Positions 27,568 to 34,583 of a stretch of DNA of 64,000 nt are shown one piece after another (positions within the stretch are counted from its first letter, which is position 1; each line of letters begins with the position of its first letter). The DNA comes from Ancylobacter sp. Lp-2. Lineage in GTDB: Bacteria > Pseudomonadota > Alphaproteobacteria > Rhizobiales > Xanthobacteraceae. The notes beneath the pieces were generated by a model. That model searched no databases and had not been told where the DNA came from. It saw only the letters and a list, made by a program, of their open reading frames with translations. A program made the translations under genes and the position numbers. The stretch covers positions 744,001-808,000 of the forward strand of contig NZ_JAJALI010000001.1 in NCBI RefSeq assembly GCF_020523795.1, in the 5' to 3' direction.

Positions 27568-27666
27568 CTCCGCAACGTGCGGAGGGCGCGGAAAACACCC
27601 GAAAAAACAACACCACGACCGCCGCGCACTGTGCGCCCTTTTATCCTGCCCTCGTGCGGTCGTGGT
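27568..27666 (+). other. oriT: Candidate oriT in the gap between relaxase and lytic transglycosylase genes
   Basis: The 243-bp gap 27495-27737 contains no gene but carries three perfect inverted repeats. These are CTCCGCA/TGCGGAG (27568-27574, 27578-27584), ACCACGACCGC/GCGGTCGTGGT (27612-27622, 27656-27666), and nested inside the latter GCGCAC/GTGCGC (27624-27629, 27631-27636). Just inside the right arm is TATCCTGCC (27642-27650), which equals the IncP/Ti nic-region consensus YATCCTG-Y. Cleavage would fall after G27648. Position directly upstream of the relaxase gene, an IncP-type nic core and flanking stems are the expected anatomy of an oriT served by a MOBP-like relaxase. Confidence 0.7.
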
Positions 27667-27737
27667 CCCTGTCCTGCGCTTCCTTGCTCGCCATGGAACG
27701 CCAGAGCCCGACACCATGCGAAAGCGGAGCAGCCTGC

Positions 27738-28400
27738 TCATGATGCCCTCCGCGATGGCGAAGGTGCAACGAACAGCGCGTCCGATCCTGGCGCGAGGAA
27801 CGCGGCTTCGACTGGATAGCTGCGCGCGGGCGGCGTGGCGAACAGCGGAGCCTCGCGCCAGCTTTGCGCCATTGGACGCACCAATCCGGTGGCGCCGGCT
27901 GCAGACTCTTTGTCGAGGATGGTCGCGAGAGCCGCGATGTAAGTGTGCGTCTCCGGCGGCAACGGCTTGCCGGCAAGCGAGGCCTCATAGCGCGCAGGCC
28001 CGGCATTGTAGGCCGCGAGCATGGCGCGGATGCTACCATAGCGGTCATGGAGCTGGCGCAGATAGGCGGCACCGGCGAGGATGTTGTTGCGCGGGTCGAA
28101 CGGATCGGCGCCGAGACCGTAGTGGACGCGAAGCTCGTCCCAGGTCGCGGGCATGATCTGCATCAGCCCCATGGCACCGGCGGGTGAGACTGCGCGGGGA
28201 TCGGCGCCGCTCTCGGCCCGCAGGACCGCGCGGATCCAGTTGGCCGGAAGCTCGAAGCGCTGCGCAGCCTCGTCGATAAAGGCGGCGTAGGACGTGACGG
28301 AATACGCCACGGTCGGCAGCGTGGTTTGCGCGGCGGCAGAGCCGGGCGATGCACCGCCGATCAACAGCCCGGATGCGAGGAAGAGCACAGAGCGATGCAT
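27738..28400 (-). CDS. Lytic transglycosylase of the transfer operon
   Basis: A 220-residue protein from ATG 28400, with signal peptide MHRSVLFLASGLLIGGASPGSAAAQ. The SLT domain runs about 35-165, with catalytic Glu63 in RAVLRAESGADPRAVSPAGAMGLMQIMP, then ILAGAAYLRQLHDRYGSIRAMLAAYNAGP and THTYIAALATIL. It opens peptidoglycan for the conjugation channel (VirB1-like role). It lies 1 nt from the traF gene and upstream of the relaxase in the same leftward operon. The C-terminal 50 residues are proline/alanine-rich. Confidence 0.93.
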   Translation of the reverse strand: MHRSVLFLASGLLIGGASPGSAAAQTTLPTVAYSVTSYAAFIDEAAQRFELPANWIRAVLRAESGADPRAVSPAGAMGLMQIMPATWDELRVHYGLGADPFDPRNNILAGAAYLRQLHDRYGSIRAMLAAYNAGPARYEASLAGKPLPPETHTYIAALATILDKESAAGATGLVRPMAQSWREAPLFATPPARSYPVEAAFLAPGSDALFVAPSPSRRAS

Positions 28401-28401
28401 G

Positions 28402-28947
28402 TCAGCGCACCGCAGCGCGCCAGGTGAAGTTGCCGTCGCCGGCCTCATCCGTGAGCAGTGGCATTGCCCGCCCGATGACGGTCGTAGCCGGGATCGGGCC
28501 GAAGTAGCGCCCGTCGAGACTGTCGCCGACGTCCGGGTTCATCAGGAACAGATAGCCGGAAGCGATACGCCGACAGCCCTGCCAGACCGGCAGATCGCGG
28601 CCCGTGCGGTCGCGCCGAAGGGCTCCTCCCAACGGCACGCGATCGACAGTGATGGCGTTGCCGAGGCGGCAGACCTCCTGTCCCGGAAGCCCCATCACGC
28701 GTTTCAACAGCGGCGTGCCTTCGCCGATATAACCGCGCGCGACGAGGAAAACGGCGAGCGGCGGTGGCGGCATCACCGCGACTAGATCGGTGATCTCGAG
28801 AGCATCCGCCGGCTCGACAGAATAGAGGCCGACAGGGACGCTCGCCGAGACATTCCAGATCAGCTTGAGTGGCGTCGGCACCGTCGCGGCGAGGGCCACA
28901 CCGACGCTGGCGGTCGCAGCCATTAGCACATAGGCGGCGCGGTTCAT
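28402..28947 (-). CDS. traF: S26-family signal peptidase TraF
   Basis: A 181-residue protein; ATG 28947 was chosen (MNRAAYVLMAATASVGVALAA, an N-terminal membrane segment) for its ATGA overlap with the DUF2840 gene. S26 motifs: catalytic Ser36 in SASVPVGLYSVEP, Lys82 in LLKRVMGLPGQEVC, and the C-terminal box YLFLMNPDVGDSLDGRYFGPIPATTVIGRAMPLL. In RP4 TraF cuts and helps cyclise the TrbC pilin. Its presence implies that a TrbC-type pilin exists in the complete element, though no trb gene is seen in this window. Confidence 0.92.
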   Translation of the reverse strand: MNRAAYVLMAATASVGVALAATVPTPLKLIWNVSASVPVGLYSVEPADALEITDLVAVMPPPPLAVFLVARGYIGEGTPLLKRVMGLPGQEVCRLGNAITVDRVPLGGALRRDRTGRDLPVWQGCRRIASGYLFLMNPDVGDSLDGRYFGPIPATTVIGRAMPLLTDEAGDGNFTWRAAVR

Positions 28948-29465
28948 TGTTCGCACTCCCGCCGCTTCAGCCACGCCTGATGGCGCTCCATGCTATAGGC
29001 GCGCGGCTCGAATCCGACACTGATGCGGTGCGCGACATGCCCCCAGTGATCAGGGGCGACGGTTGCCCCATCGATGCCGATCGCCTCGATGGCGTCGATG
29101 TGCTGAAGGATTTTCTCGACCTTCGGCCAGCCATCCACCCGCAGCAGGATTTCGCCGCCGGGGCGCACGAAGGGCAGCGTCTGGTAGCTCTCGCCCGGCG
29201 CCACGCAGCGCACGATGTCGAGGCGGGAGGCCACGGTGCCGAAGTCGTTCGAGGCCCATCGGACAAAGGCGAAGATGCAGCCGGGAGGGAAAGACAGGAT
29301 GCGCCGGCGGCGATCCAGAAGCTGCTCATGTGCGTGATGGCCGAAGCGAATCCAGTTCTCGATGCGCTTCTCGATATGGGTCAGCTCGACATGGGTCAGG
29401 GCATCGGATGGGGGACTGGATGGGGATGCCGTGCTTGCCGCACGGGGCGCAAACGCTTCGCTCAT
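28944..29465 (-). CDS. DUF2840 domain-containing protein
   Basis: A 173-residue protein. After a disordered N-terminus the conserved block is LTHVELTHIEKRIENWIRFGHHAHEQLLDRRRRILSFPPGCIFAFVRWASNDFGTV, then VRPGGEILLRVDGWPKVEKILQHIDAIEAIGID and the C-terminal SVGFEPRAYSMERHQAWLKRR. DUF2840 genes are almost always found between parA/RHH and traF in this ICE family; function unknown. It overlaps both neighbours by 4 nt. Confidence 0.92.
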   Translation of the reverse strand: MSEAFAPRAASTASPSSPPSDALTHVELTHIEKRIENWIRFGHHAHEQLLDRRRRILSFPPGCIFAFVRWASNDFGTVASRLDIVRCVAPGESYQTLPFVRPGGEILLRVDGWPKVEKILQHIDAIEAIGIDGATVAPDHWGHVAHRISVGFEPRAYSMERHQAWLKRRECEQ

Positions 29466-29713
29466 GGCAGATCTCCAGATTGGGGAGGGAATTCGCGCGC
29501 GAGGAGGGCGCGCAGCATCTCGGCGACGGTGACGCCGCGCCGGAAGGCGGCGACCTTGATCCGCCCGCGCAGTTCGGGCGTCACATCGATGGTGAGGCGC
29601 GCGGTGAACGCGGCGCCGGGGCGGTGCTCTGGCGCGACATCTGCCGCCTTGATCCAGTGCTCGGGATCGGCAGGCCTAGAGGCAAAGTCGCGGCGGATCG
29701 GGCGTTCGCTCAT
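29462..29713 (-). CDS. Small ribbon-helix-helix protein next to parA
   Basis: An 83-residue protein with a flexible N-terminus (MSERPIRRDFASRPADPEHW) and a C-terminal ribbon-helix-helix (FTARLTIDVTPELRGRIKVAAFRRGVTVAEMLRALLAREFP). The layout recalls ParG/Omega-type centromere-binding partners of Walker-type ParA proteins, and it directly follows parA with a 4-nt overlap. A role as the DNA-binding partition partner is likely but not shown. Confidence 0.85.
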   Translation of the reverse strand: MSERPIRRDFASRPADPEHWIKAADVAPEHRPGAAFTARLTIDVTPELRGRIKVAAFRRGVTVAEMLRALLAREFPPQSGDLP

Positions 29714-30363
29714 GGCGCGCGCCTCCCGAGGTCAAGACCATTGATCTCGGCGCAGAGCGCGGCGATCTCGCGCGTGGCTGGCCCGGCATCGTCTCGCTCG
29801 AAGACGAGACGCCCGGACTGCGCCGCCGCCGCAAAGGCGATGCGCTGGCCGATGGTGCTGGTGAGCACCGGCGGATCATGGTCAGCCAGCGTCCGCGCGG
29901 TCTCGCGCGCGAGAACCGTGCGCGCGCCGCAGCGGTTGAGGACGAACCGGACCAACAGCGCTGGGCGGTAGATCCGCGCCTCCCGGATCAGCGCCAGCAT
30001 CTCGGCCGACGCCCAGCCGTCGAATGGCGACGGCTGCACAGGGATCAGCACCAGATCGGCAGCGAGCAGCGCCGATCGCATCAGCCCGGCGACGCGGGGT
30101 GGTCCATCGATGACGATGTGATCGGCGTCACGCGCAAGCTCGGGCGCCTCGCGGTGCAGCGTATCGCGGGCAAGCCCGACCACACCGAACAGCCGTGGCA
30201 GGCCCTCGTGGCTGCGCTGCTCCGACCAGTCGAGGCTGGAGCCCTGCGGATCGGCATCGATCAGCGTGATCCGCTGTCCCTGCCGGGCCCATTGCCCGGC
30301 GAGATGCAGCGCCAGGGTGGTCTTGCCGGCCCCGCCCTTCTGGTTGAGGAGCGCGACGATCAT
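29710..30363 (-). CDS. parA: ParA-family partition ATPase
   Basis: A 217-residue protein: deviant Walker A NQKGGAGKTTLALHLA, Walker A' ITLIDADPQGSSLDWSEQRS, Walker B VIDGPPRVAGLMRSALLAADLVLIPVQPSPFDGWA, and C-terminal FVLNRCGARTVLARE. It is a short ParA without an N-terminal HTH (type Ib). With the RHH protein it should segregate the excised element. It lies downstream of repA and the iterons in the same orientation. Confidence 0.93.
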   Translation of the reverse strand: MIVALLNQKGGAGKTTLALHLAGQWARQGQRITLIDADPQGSSLDWSEQRSHEGLPRLFGVVGLARDTLHREAPELARDADHIVIDGPPRVAGLMRSALLAADLVLIPVQPSPFDGWASAEMLALIREARIYRPALLVRFVLNRCGARTVLARETARTLADHDPPVLTSTIGQRIAFAAAAQSGRLVFERDDAGPATREIAALCAEINGLDLGRRAP

Positions 30364-30504
30364 GGCGCGCTCCGCACGTTCACCGGGGTCGCGCTCGTCG
30401 TAGTAGAATGGCGTAGTTCCGTTAGAAAGATTCCGAAGGAATCCGGGTTAGAGAAGTTACGGACGCCGGAAGCCTCTGATTCAGAAGACTGAATCGTCGA
30501 TTTT

Positions 30505-30569
30505 GGTCCCCGATAGCACGAGGATCCGGTCCCTGATGGCACGAGGGTGCTGGTCCCCGATAGCACGAG
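30505..30569 (-). repeat. Three direct repeats (iterons) between repA and parA
   Basis: Three 18-bp direct repeats occur at 30505-30522, 30528-30545 and 30552-30569. On the plus strand they read GGTCCCCGATAGCACGAG, GGTCCCTGATGGCACGAG and GGTCCCCGATAGCACGAG. Copies 1 and 3 are identical; copy 2 differs at two positions. Spacing is 23 and 24 bp, about two helical turns, as for replication-initiator iterons. They lie 6 bp beyond the repA stop codon. The 211-bp gap 30364-30574 has no supported gene. They are the likely RepA-binding part of an origin. Confidence 0.8.
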
Positions 30570-30574
30570 ATGAT

Positions 30575-31462
30575 TCACAGCTTGTCCCCAGATCGGATGG
30601 CCGCGAGACGGCGGCGGGTTGGGAGGGCAAGGCGTGCAGCGTCGATCTCGACGAAAGAGAGGATGTCAGCACCGTCCGTCTGGCGGCGCATGCCGAGCCG
30701 GTAGCCGGGCAGCGCCTGGCGGCCGACGATCGCGCGCAGGTCATAGGCGAAGTGCTTGAGGGGCGAGAGGCTGCCGGATTTGGCGTGGAGGTGAGCGACG
30801 TCGAAGCTCCAGCCGTGGTCCTGGTGCCCGCCATGCTTGCGCACCAGACGGTAGAGCCAGCGCTCAAGTCCGCCCGTCAGCCCGAAATAGGCCCGGTCGA
30901 TGGTGAGCACGAGCGCATCGTCGAGCACGGCCCTGTAGAACCAGTCCGGCAGGATGAGGTCGACGCCGTCGGGCCGGCCGTTGCGGTCGGTGCGCTCCTG
31001 CCATTCATTGATCCAGGAGAAGCGGTGCCGGCGTCCCTCTGCCGGCTGGCGGATGGTGGTCGACACTGTCGTCGACTGGAGACGGTCGAGTGCGGCCTTG
31101 AGGCGCTGATAGTCGCGCAGGGAGGTGCCGCGCCCGACAAAGGTGAGGATCTCATAGGGTGTCGCCGCCATCAGGCGCGAGGTGTGCAGCCCCGCGTCGC
31201 GGGCTTCAACGATCTGGCTCGCCGCCCAGATGAGAATGTCGGCGTCCCAGATGGTCGCCATGCCGTGGTCGGGCACGGCCTCGACCCGGATGGCGATGCT
31301 GCCGGTCCGGAAATCGATCGGCGCGACGCGCGGCGTCTTGGAGAGGGAGAAGAAGGGATAGGTCATGAGATCCTGCGCATCTCGTGGCGCGAAGTCCCCC
31401 GGCAGGGCGCGGAACAGATCGAGCTGTCCGCGCTCCGAGAGGCTGTGATGCCGCGCCGCCAT
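30575..31462 (-). CDS. repA: Replication initiator protein A (RPA family)
   Basis: A 295-residue protein. Family hallmarks: QLDLFRALPGDFAPRDAQDLMTYPFFSLSKTPRVAPIDFRTGSIAIRVEAVPDHGMATIWDADILIWAASQIVEARD, MAATPYEILTFVGRGTSLRDYQRLKAALDRLQSTTVST and the C-terminal YRLGMRRQTDGADILSFVEID. This is the winged-helix initiator typical of IncP-like and ICE-borne replicons. It indicates that the excised circle can replicate from the adjacent iterons. It is followed leftward by iterons and parA, and preceded 8 bp upstream by the AlpA-like gene. Confidence 0.93.
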   Translation of the reverse strand: MAARHHSLSERGQLDLFRALPGDFAPRDAQDLMTYPFFSLSKTPRVAPIDFRTGSIAIRVEAVPDHGMATIWDADILIWAASQIVEARDAGLHTSRLMAATPYEILTFVGRGTSLRDYQRLKAALDRLQSTTVSTTIRQPAEGRRHRFSWINEWQERTDRNGRPDGVDLILPDWFYRAVLDDALVLTIDRAYFGLTGGLERWLYRLVRKHGGHQDHGWSFDVAHLHAKSGSLSPLKHFAYDLRAIVGRQALPGYRLGMRRQTDGADILSFVEIDAARLALPTRRRLAAIRSGDKL

Positions 31463-31470
31463 GGAAGCGT

Positions 31471-31752
31471 TCAGCGCGCGGCGCGGCCAGCGAACGAACC
31501 TGCGGCAAGCGCGTGGCGCTTGGCCGGCAGGACGGAGCCGCGCGGATCGGAGGTCGAGGTGACCGCGCCGCGCTCAGTCCAGGCCTGGAGGTCGTCGATG
31601 GAATAGACGACGCGTCCGCCGAGCTTGCGATAGGCGGGACCGGTGCCATAGGTGCGGTGCTTTTCCAGCGTGCGGGCCGACAGACTGAGAAACTCGGCGG
31701 CTTCCTTGGTGCGCAGATAGCGCGGCGGGAGGGTGGCGAGATCGGGTCGCAT
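31471..31752 (-). CDS. AlpA/excisionase-like helix-turn-helix protein
   Basis: A 93-residue protein from ATG 31752 (MRPDLATLPPRYLRTKEAAEFL). The MerR-like winged helix is LRTKEAAEFLSLSARTLEKHRTYGTGPAYRKLGGRVVYSIDDLQAWTERG, characteristic of AlpA and recombination directionality factors. It sits between the DUF6499/DUF2285 genes and repA. In ICEMlSymR7A the FseA protein (DUF6499-DUF2285) activates the excisionase gene rdfS, so this protein is a reasonable RdfS-like candidate. The integrase, however, lies 24 kb away. Confidence 0.85.
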   Translation of the reverse strand: MRPDLATLPPRYLRTKEAAEFLSLSARTLEKHRTYGTGPAYRKLGGRVVYSIDDLQAWTERGAVTSTSDPRGSVLPAKRHALAAGSFAGRAAR

Positions 31753-31871
31753 GGAGCGGGCCTCCGTGGGCGTGGCGGGAGCCGCCGGAGTGCGGCGGCG
31801 GACGGTGACCACGGTGGCGGAGGAGGATTGTCGGGAGGGATGGGGAAGATTAGGGGGCTAAAGTCCCCACC

Positions 31872-32603
31872 CTAGCGGGGCGACGTGTGGCGGCGTCGCC
31901 GATGAAGGAGCTTGCGGTAATCGCCCTCGATCATGCGCCGCGCATCCTCCACGAGCGCGATGACGGTGTCGCGCAGGGAGGATGTCTTCCAGGGCGCTGC
32001 CGCGACCCGAGCCTTATCGAACAGGCTGGTGGCGATCTCACGATAGGTCGCGCCCGCACGGCGACCGTCCCCCGCTTGAAACATGTGGCGCAAGCGACGG
32101 CGCTGCTGGAGTGTGATCCTCCGGTCTGGCGGCACGGCCGCTCTCTGCATATGGGCCCAGAGCCGTACCAGAGCCTCGATACGATCCGGCAGATGCGCGT
32201 CCATCCGGACGAGGGCACAGAGGGATGGATCGAGGCGATGGCCTTCTGGCAGCATAACGGTGATCGCGTCGCGGCCCGCGCCGACTATCACACAGCTGGA
32301 TGCATGCAGGTGATGGTCCGTGTCTTGAGATGTATTACCAGTGGTCAGGCGGCCACAGGCGGTGTCGCGCTGCGCGACAAGCATGATGAGGCCAGGGTCG
32401 GTTTCCAGGTCCCAGACGACAGAAACGGTTCGGGCATCACGTGCGGGATCGATCGGGAAATCGTAGACCCCAGCGGGCTTGCATGAGCGCCGCGAGGGTC
32501 TCCTTCTCGGGATCGTCGACCACACGGAACCTGGCGTAGTCCCGTCGATACGCCTCGTTGCGCCGAAGCCATTCCCAGGCGAGCTGTGAGGGTGAGAGAG
32601 CAT
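31872..32603 (-). CDS. DUF2285 (RovC DNA-binding-like) part of a split FseA-like activator
   Basis: The frame is open from 32603, but recognisable sequence starts near 32470 (DFPIDPARDARTVSVVWDLETDPGLIMLV). It ends with the DUF2285 domain (ITLQQRRRLRHMFQAGDGRRAGATYREIATSLFD..., LVEDARRMIEGDYRKLLHRRRRH). No usable start codon lies at the beginning of the conserved part. The upstream DUF6499 frame overlaps it in the relative -1 register, so ribosomes would need a +1 shift to join them. In ICEMlSymR7A the equivalent genes msi172 and msi171 are joined by programmed +1 frameshifting into FseA, which activates excision. The sequence TTTCCCG at 32460-32454 (minus strand) is a candidate slip site in the overlap. 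A plain mutational frameshift is the alternative. Confidence 0.8.
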   Translation of the reverse strand: MLSHPHSSPGNGFGATRRIDGTTPGSVWSTIPRRRPSRRSCKPAGVYDFPIDPARDARTVSVVWDLETDPGLIMLVAQRDTACGRLTTGNTSQDTDHHLHASSCVIVGAGRDAITVMLPEGHRLDPSLCALVRMDAHLPDRIEALVRLWAHMQRAAVPPDRRITLQQRRRLRHMFQAGDGRRAGATYREIATSLFDKARVAAAPWKTSSLRDTVIALVEDARRMIEGDYRKLLHRRRRHTSPR

Positions 32604-32652
32604 CTACGAAGGCGTAGGCCTCTGATGACTGCCAGGCGGTTTCCAGGACCAT
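32437..32652 (-). CDS. DUF6499 (transcriptional-regulator) part of the split FseA-like activator
   Basis: A 71-residue protein: MVLETAWQSSEAYAFVDALSPSQLAWEWLRRNEAYRRDYARFRVV..., ending RWGLRFPDRSRT at TGA 32439-32437. The W..SSEAYAF and LAWEWLRRNxxY pattern is the DUF6499 N-terminal domain. It is usually fused to or translated with DUF2285. Conserved sequence continues past the stop in the +1 frame, as described for the DUF2285 part. The short product may also have its own role, as unshifted FseA N-terminus is also made. Confidence 0.82.
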   Translation of the reverse strand: MVLETAWQSSEAYAFVDALSPSQLAWEWLRRNEAYRRDYARFRVVDDPEKETLAALMQARWGLRFPDRSRT

Positions 32653-32759
32653 CGGGATCCCTTTCGAGCGTGCCGCGATACGCCTGACGATCTCGTCTGA
32701 AGGGAGCTTCCGGAAGAAACGCCAGAGACATGGTCTGATGCCAGGCCGGCATCACCCGA

Positions 32760-33020
32760 TCACTTGTCGGGTCGACGCAGGAGTTCCTGATATCCTTGCG
32801 CCGACATCCAGCGCGCCCGCGCCAGATGGGCTGCGTGGACACGCCTGGCATGTTCCGGCGCGGTGAGCGGGTCCAGGCCGAACAGCAGCGCTACAACTTC
32901 CTCCCAGTCGGCGCCCGCCGCTTCGGCATCGAGCAGCCGCAGATAGAGCACGGCATGCCTGCGATCATAGTCGGTGACGGTCGGCGAATCGGGCGGCGTA
33001 TCGTGGAAGGCTCGGGTCAT
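32760..33020 (-). CDS. QseM-like small DUF2285-type protein
   Basis: An 86-residue protein: DYDRRHAVLYLRLLDAEAAGADWEEVVALLFGLDPLTAPEHARRVHAAHLARARWMSAQGYQELLRRP. This pattern parallels the DUF2285 domain of the gene downstream (RAGATYREIATSLF ... EGDYRKLL). In ICEMlSymR7A the antiactivator QseM is a single DUF2285-type domain that blocks FseA and is transcribed divergently from the XRE gene qseC. Here too an XRE gene (33346) lies divergently upstream. Assignment as QseM-like is inference from domain and position. Confidence 0.72.
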   Translation of the reverse strand: MTRAFHDTPPDSPTVTDYDRRHAVLYLRLLDAEAAGADWEEVVALLFGLDPLTAPEHARRVHAAHLARARWMSAQGYQELLRRPDK

Positions 33021-33189
33021 GGCGAGCGTCGCTCTTCATCGTGATGAGCGAGAGACTAGGCCGAACAAGTGGTGGGACGGCAGGCCGTGGAGCGGCATCA
33101 TGTGATGAGGCCACGGCATCGCGGGAGCGTGCCCAGATGCGTACGCCCGCACGTGATCGGCGGCCGGTTAGACGGGTAGCACTCTGTTC

Positions 33190-33289
33190 TACTCTCAGAA
33201 CAATCGAAGCCGCCGGCATCGAGTTCATTCCCGAGAATGGTGGCGGAGCTGGCGTTCGCTTCAGGACGCCATCGCGCAAAGCAGATTAG
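33190..33289 (+). pseudogene. C-terminal remnant of an XRE-type regulator
   Basis: About 32 codons ending at TAG 33287-33289 read TLRTIEAAGIEFIPENGGGAGVRFR. This matches the usual tail of short XRE regulators (A-L-E-A-A-G-V-E-F-I-x-E-N-G-G-G-x-G-V-R-L-R). No HTH precedes it in any frame; the upstream part of the open frame from 33041 is not conserved. It is a decayed fragment inside the 325-bp region between the QseM-like gene and the intact XRE gene. Confidence 0.55.
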
Positions 33290-33292
33290 TCG

Positions 33293-33317
33293 TTACATAT
33301 TATAGTTGATAAACTTG
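33293..33317 (+). promoter_or_regulatory. 25-bp upstream element of XRE gene 1, identical to one at 46615
   Basis: This AT-rich element begins TTACATATTATAG and ends TTGATAAACTTG, and lies 29 nt before the XRE start codon. The same 25 bases occur at 46615-46639 before the second XRE gene, at 28 nt. It contains the short inverted repeat AGTT-GATA-AACT. Perfect conservation upstream of diverged coding sequence points to a functional site, probably an autoregulatory operator overlapping the promoter. Confidence 0.7.
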
Positions 33318-33345
33318 ATCGTCAGAATCCGCGACCGCTTGCGCC

Positions 33346-33621
33346 ATGGACATGCGCAAGCTGGTCGGCCGCAATCTCGCGCGCCTGCGTCAGGCTCAGA
33401 AGCTGACTCAGGAGGAGCTTGCCATGCGTTCGGGGTTCAGCCAGCAATATCTGTCCGACGTTGAGCGCGGCCTCAAGAATCCGACGATCATCACACTGTA
33501 CGAGATCGCGCTGGCCCTGAGCGTGAGCCATGTGGCGCTCGTCGAGCCGGACGGCATGGCGGAGGAGACGGCGCCACAGCCTAAGCGAAGGCGCGCCGCG
33601 GGGACCGGCCGGATCAAGTGA
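33346..33621 (+). CDS. XRE-family regulator 1 (QseC-like)
   Basis: A 91-residue protein from ATG 33346. The Cro/C1 HTH is KLVGRNLARLRQAQKLTQEELAMRSGFSQQYLSDVERGLKNPTIITLYEIALALSVSHVALVEP. A basic tail follows (PKRRRAAGTGRIK). It is transcribed divergently from the QseM-like gene, the arrangement of qseC-qseM in ICEMlSymR7A, where QseC represses and thereby sets ICE transfer state. A paralogue at 46668-46886 is about three-quarters identical and bounds the other side of the cargo island. Confidence 0.9.
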   Translation: MDMRKLVGRNLARLRQAQKLTQEELAMRSGFSQQYLSDVERGLKNPTIITLYEIALALSVSHVALVEPDGMAEETAPQPKRRRAAGTGRIK

Positions 33622-33644
33622 CACGACAACGGAATGTGCGGAGA

Positions 33645-34583
33645 TCACGTTCGGACAGCGCACCGGTGGCCCGGGTATTTCCTTAGTTCGCGCGCGACGG
33701 ACAAAAACCGCGTCAGAGCCGGGTTGGGATTCGAGCGTGACCAGACGGCACGAAGCGGCAATCGCTGTCCTGTGAGAGGACGGCAGGTGACCGGTGCATG
33801 AGATGACACGGAAACGGTCGTCAGCGTCAGGCCCTGTCCAAGCGCGACCAGCTGCAGGAGGTTTGTCTCCCGGGCGAGCGGCTCAACCGAGAAGCAAACG
33901 GTAGACACCTGGGCCAAGAGGTTTCGGAAAACGGGCAGAGCCGGGTCGCCCGCCATGAAAATGAAATGTCTCCCGGCCAGTTCGTCGAGGTCAATCGCGG
34001 GCGACCCGGCGAGAACATCCCGCTCTGCCATGACGATGAGTACCGGCTCGTCCCACAGATCGAGTTCGGCCTCGCCCTTCAGCGCTGGTGCCCCGGCTTG
34101 AATCACGACATCAAGTTCATGCCGCCGAGCCGCCTGACATTGCGAGGCCGGATCTGTGTCGACGAGTTCGACACGGATGTGCGGACAGACCTGTAGGAAG
34201 CGATGAAGCAGCTGCGTGAGGCGGGCGCCCGGTGTGATCGGGGGTAGACCGATGCGAAGCACGCCATCCTGCGCGGTTCCAGCGCGCTCCACCGCCAGTG
34301 CGGCCTGCGATGCCTGTGCCAGAATCTCCCGCGCGGGTCCGAGCAGACGACCTCCCGCGAAAGTCGGCCGCACGCCGGCATGGGACCGGGCAAAAAGGGT
34401 GGCCCCCATGGCATCCTCAATGTCACGAATACGCCGGCTCAGCGTCGATTGCTGTACCCCCAGCCGGTCCGCTGCTCGTCGGAAGCTGCCCTCTTCCGCC
34501 GCGGCTAGAATGAACCGCCAATGTTTCAGCAGGAAGGGATCCAGGCGCTGCGCAATGGCGGCAATATCCCGCTGTGCCTTCAT
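33645..34583 (-). CDS. LysR-family transcriptional regulator
   Basis: A 312-residue protein. The N-terminal winged HTH is HWRFILAAAEEGSFRRAADRLGVQQSTLSRRIRDIEDAMGATLFARSHAGVRPTFAG. The effector domain follows (GVLRIGLPPITPGARLTQLLHRFLQVCPHIRVELVDTD). This LysR type is a frequent companion of trb clusters in ICEs. Here it overlaps the methyltransferase gene by 4 nt (34580-34583) and is downstream of it, so both come from one transcript. It is convergent with XRE gene 1, only 23 nt apart. Confidence 0.9.
   Translation of the reverse strand: MKAQRDIAAIAQRLDPFLLKHWRFILAAAEEGSFRRAADRLGVQQSTLSRRIRDIEDAMGATLFARSHAGVRPTFAGGRLLGPAREILAQASQAALAVERAGTAQDGVLRIGLPPITPGARLTQLLHRFLQVCPHIRVELVDTDPASQCQAARRHELDVVIQAGAPALKGEAELDLWDEPVLIVMAERDVLAGSPAIDLDELAGRHFIFMAGDPALPVFRNLLAQVSTVCFSVEPLARETNLLQLVALGQGLTLTTVSVSSHAPVTCRPLTGQRLPLRAVWSRSNPNPALTRFLSVARELRKYPGHRCAVRT

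Noticed and set aside
30505..30569. CRISPR array
   Set aside because: Only three 18-bp repeats with 5-6 bp spacers; too short and too closely spaced for CRISPR, and no cas genes.
30360..30578. 72-codon minus-strand frame between repA and parA
   Set aside because: Its repetitive protein (LVLSGT, LVPSGT) is only the translation of the iterons.
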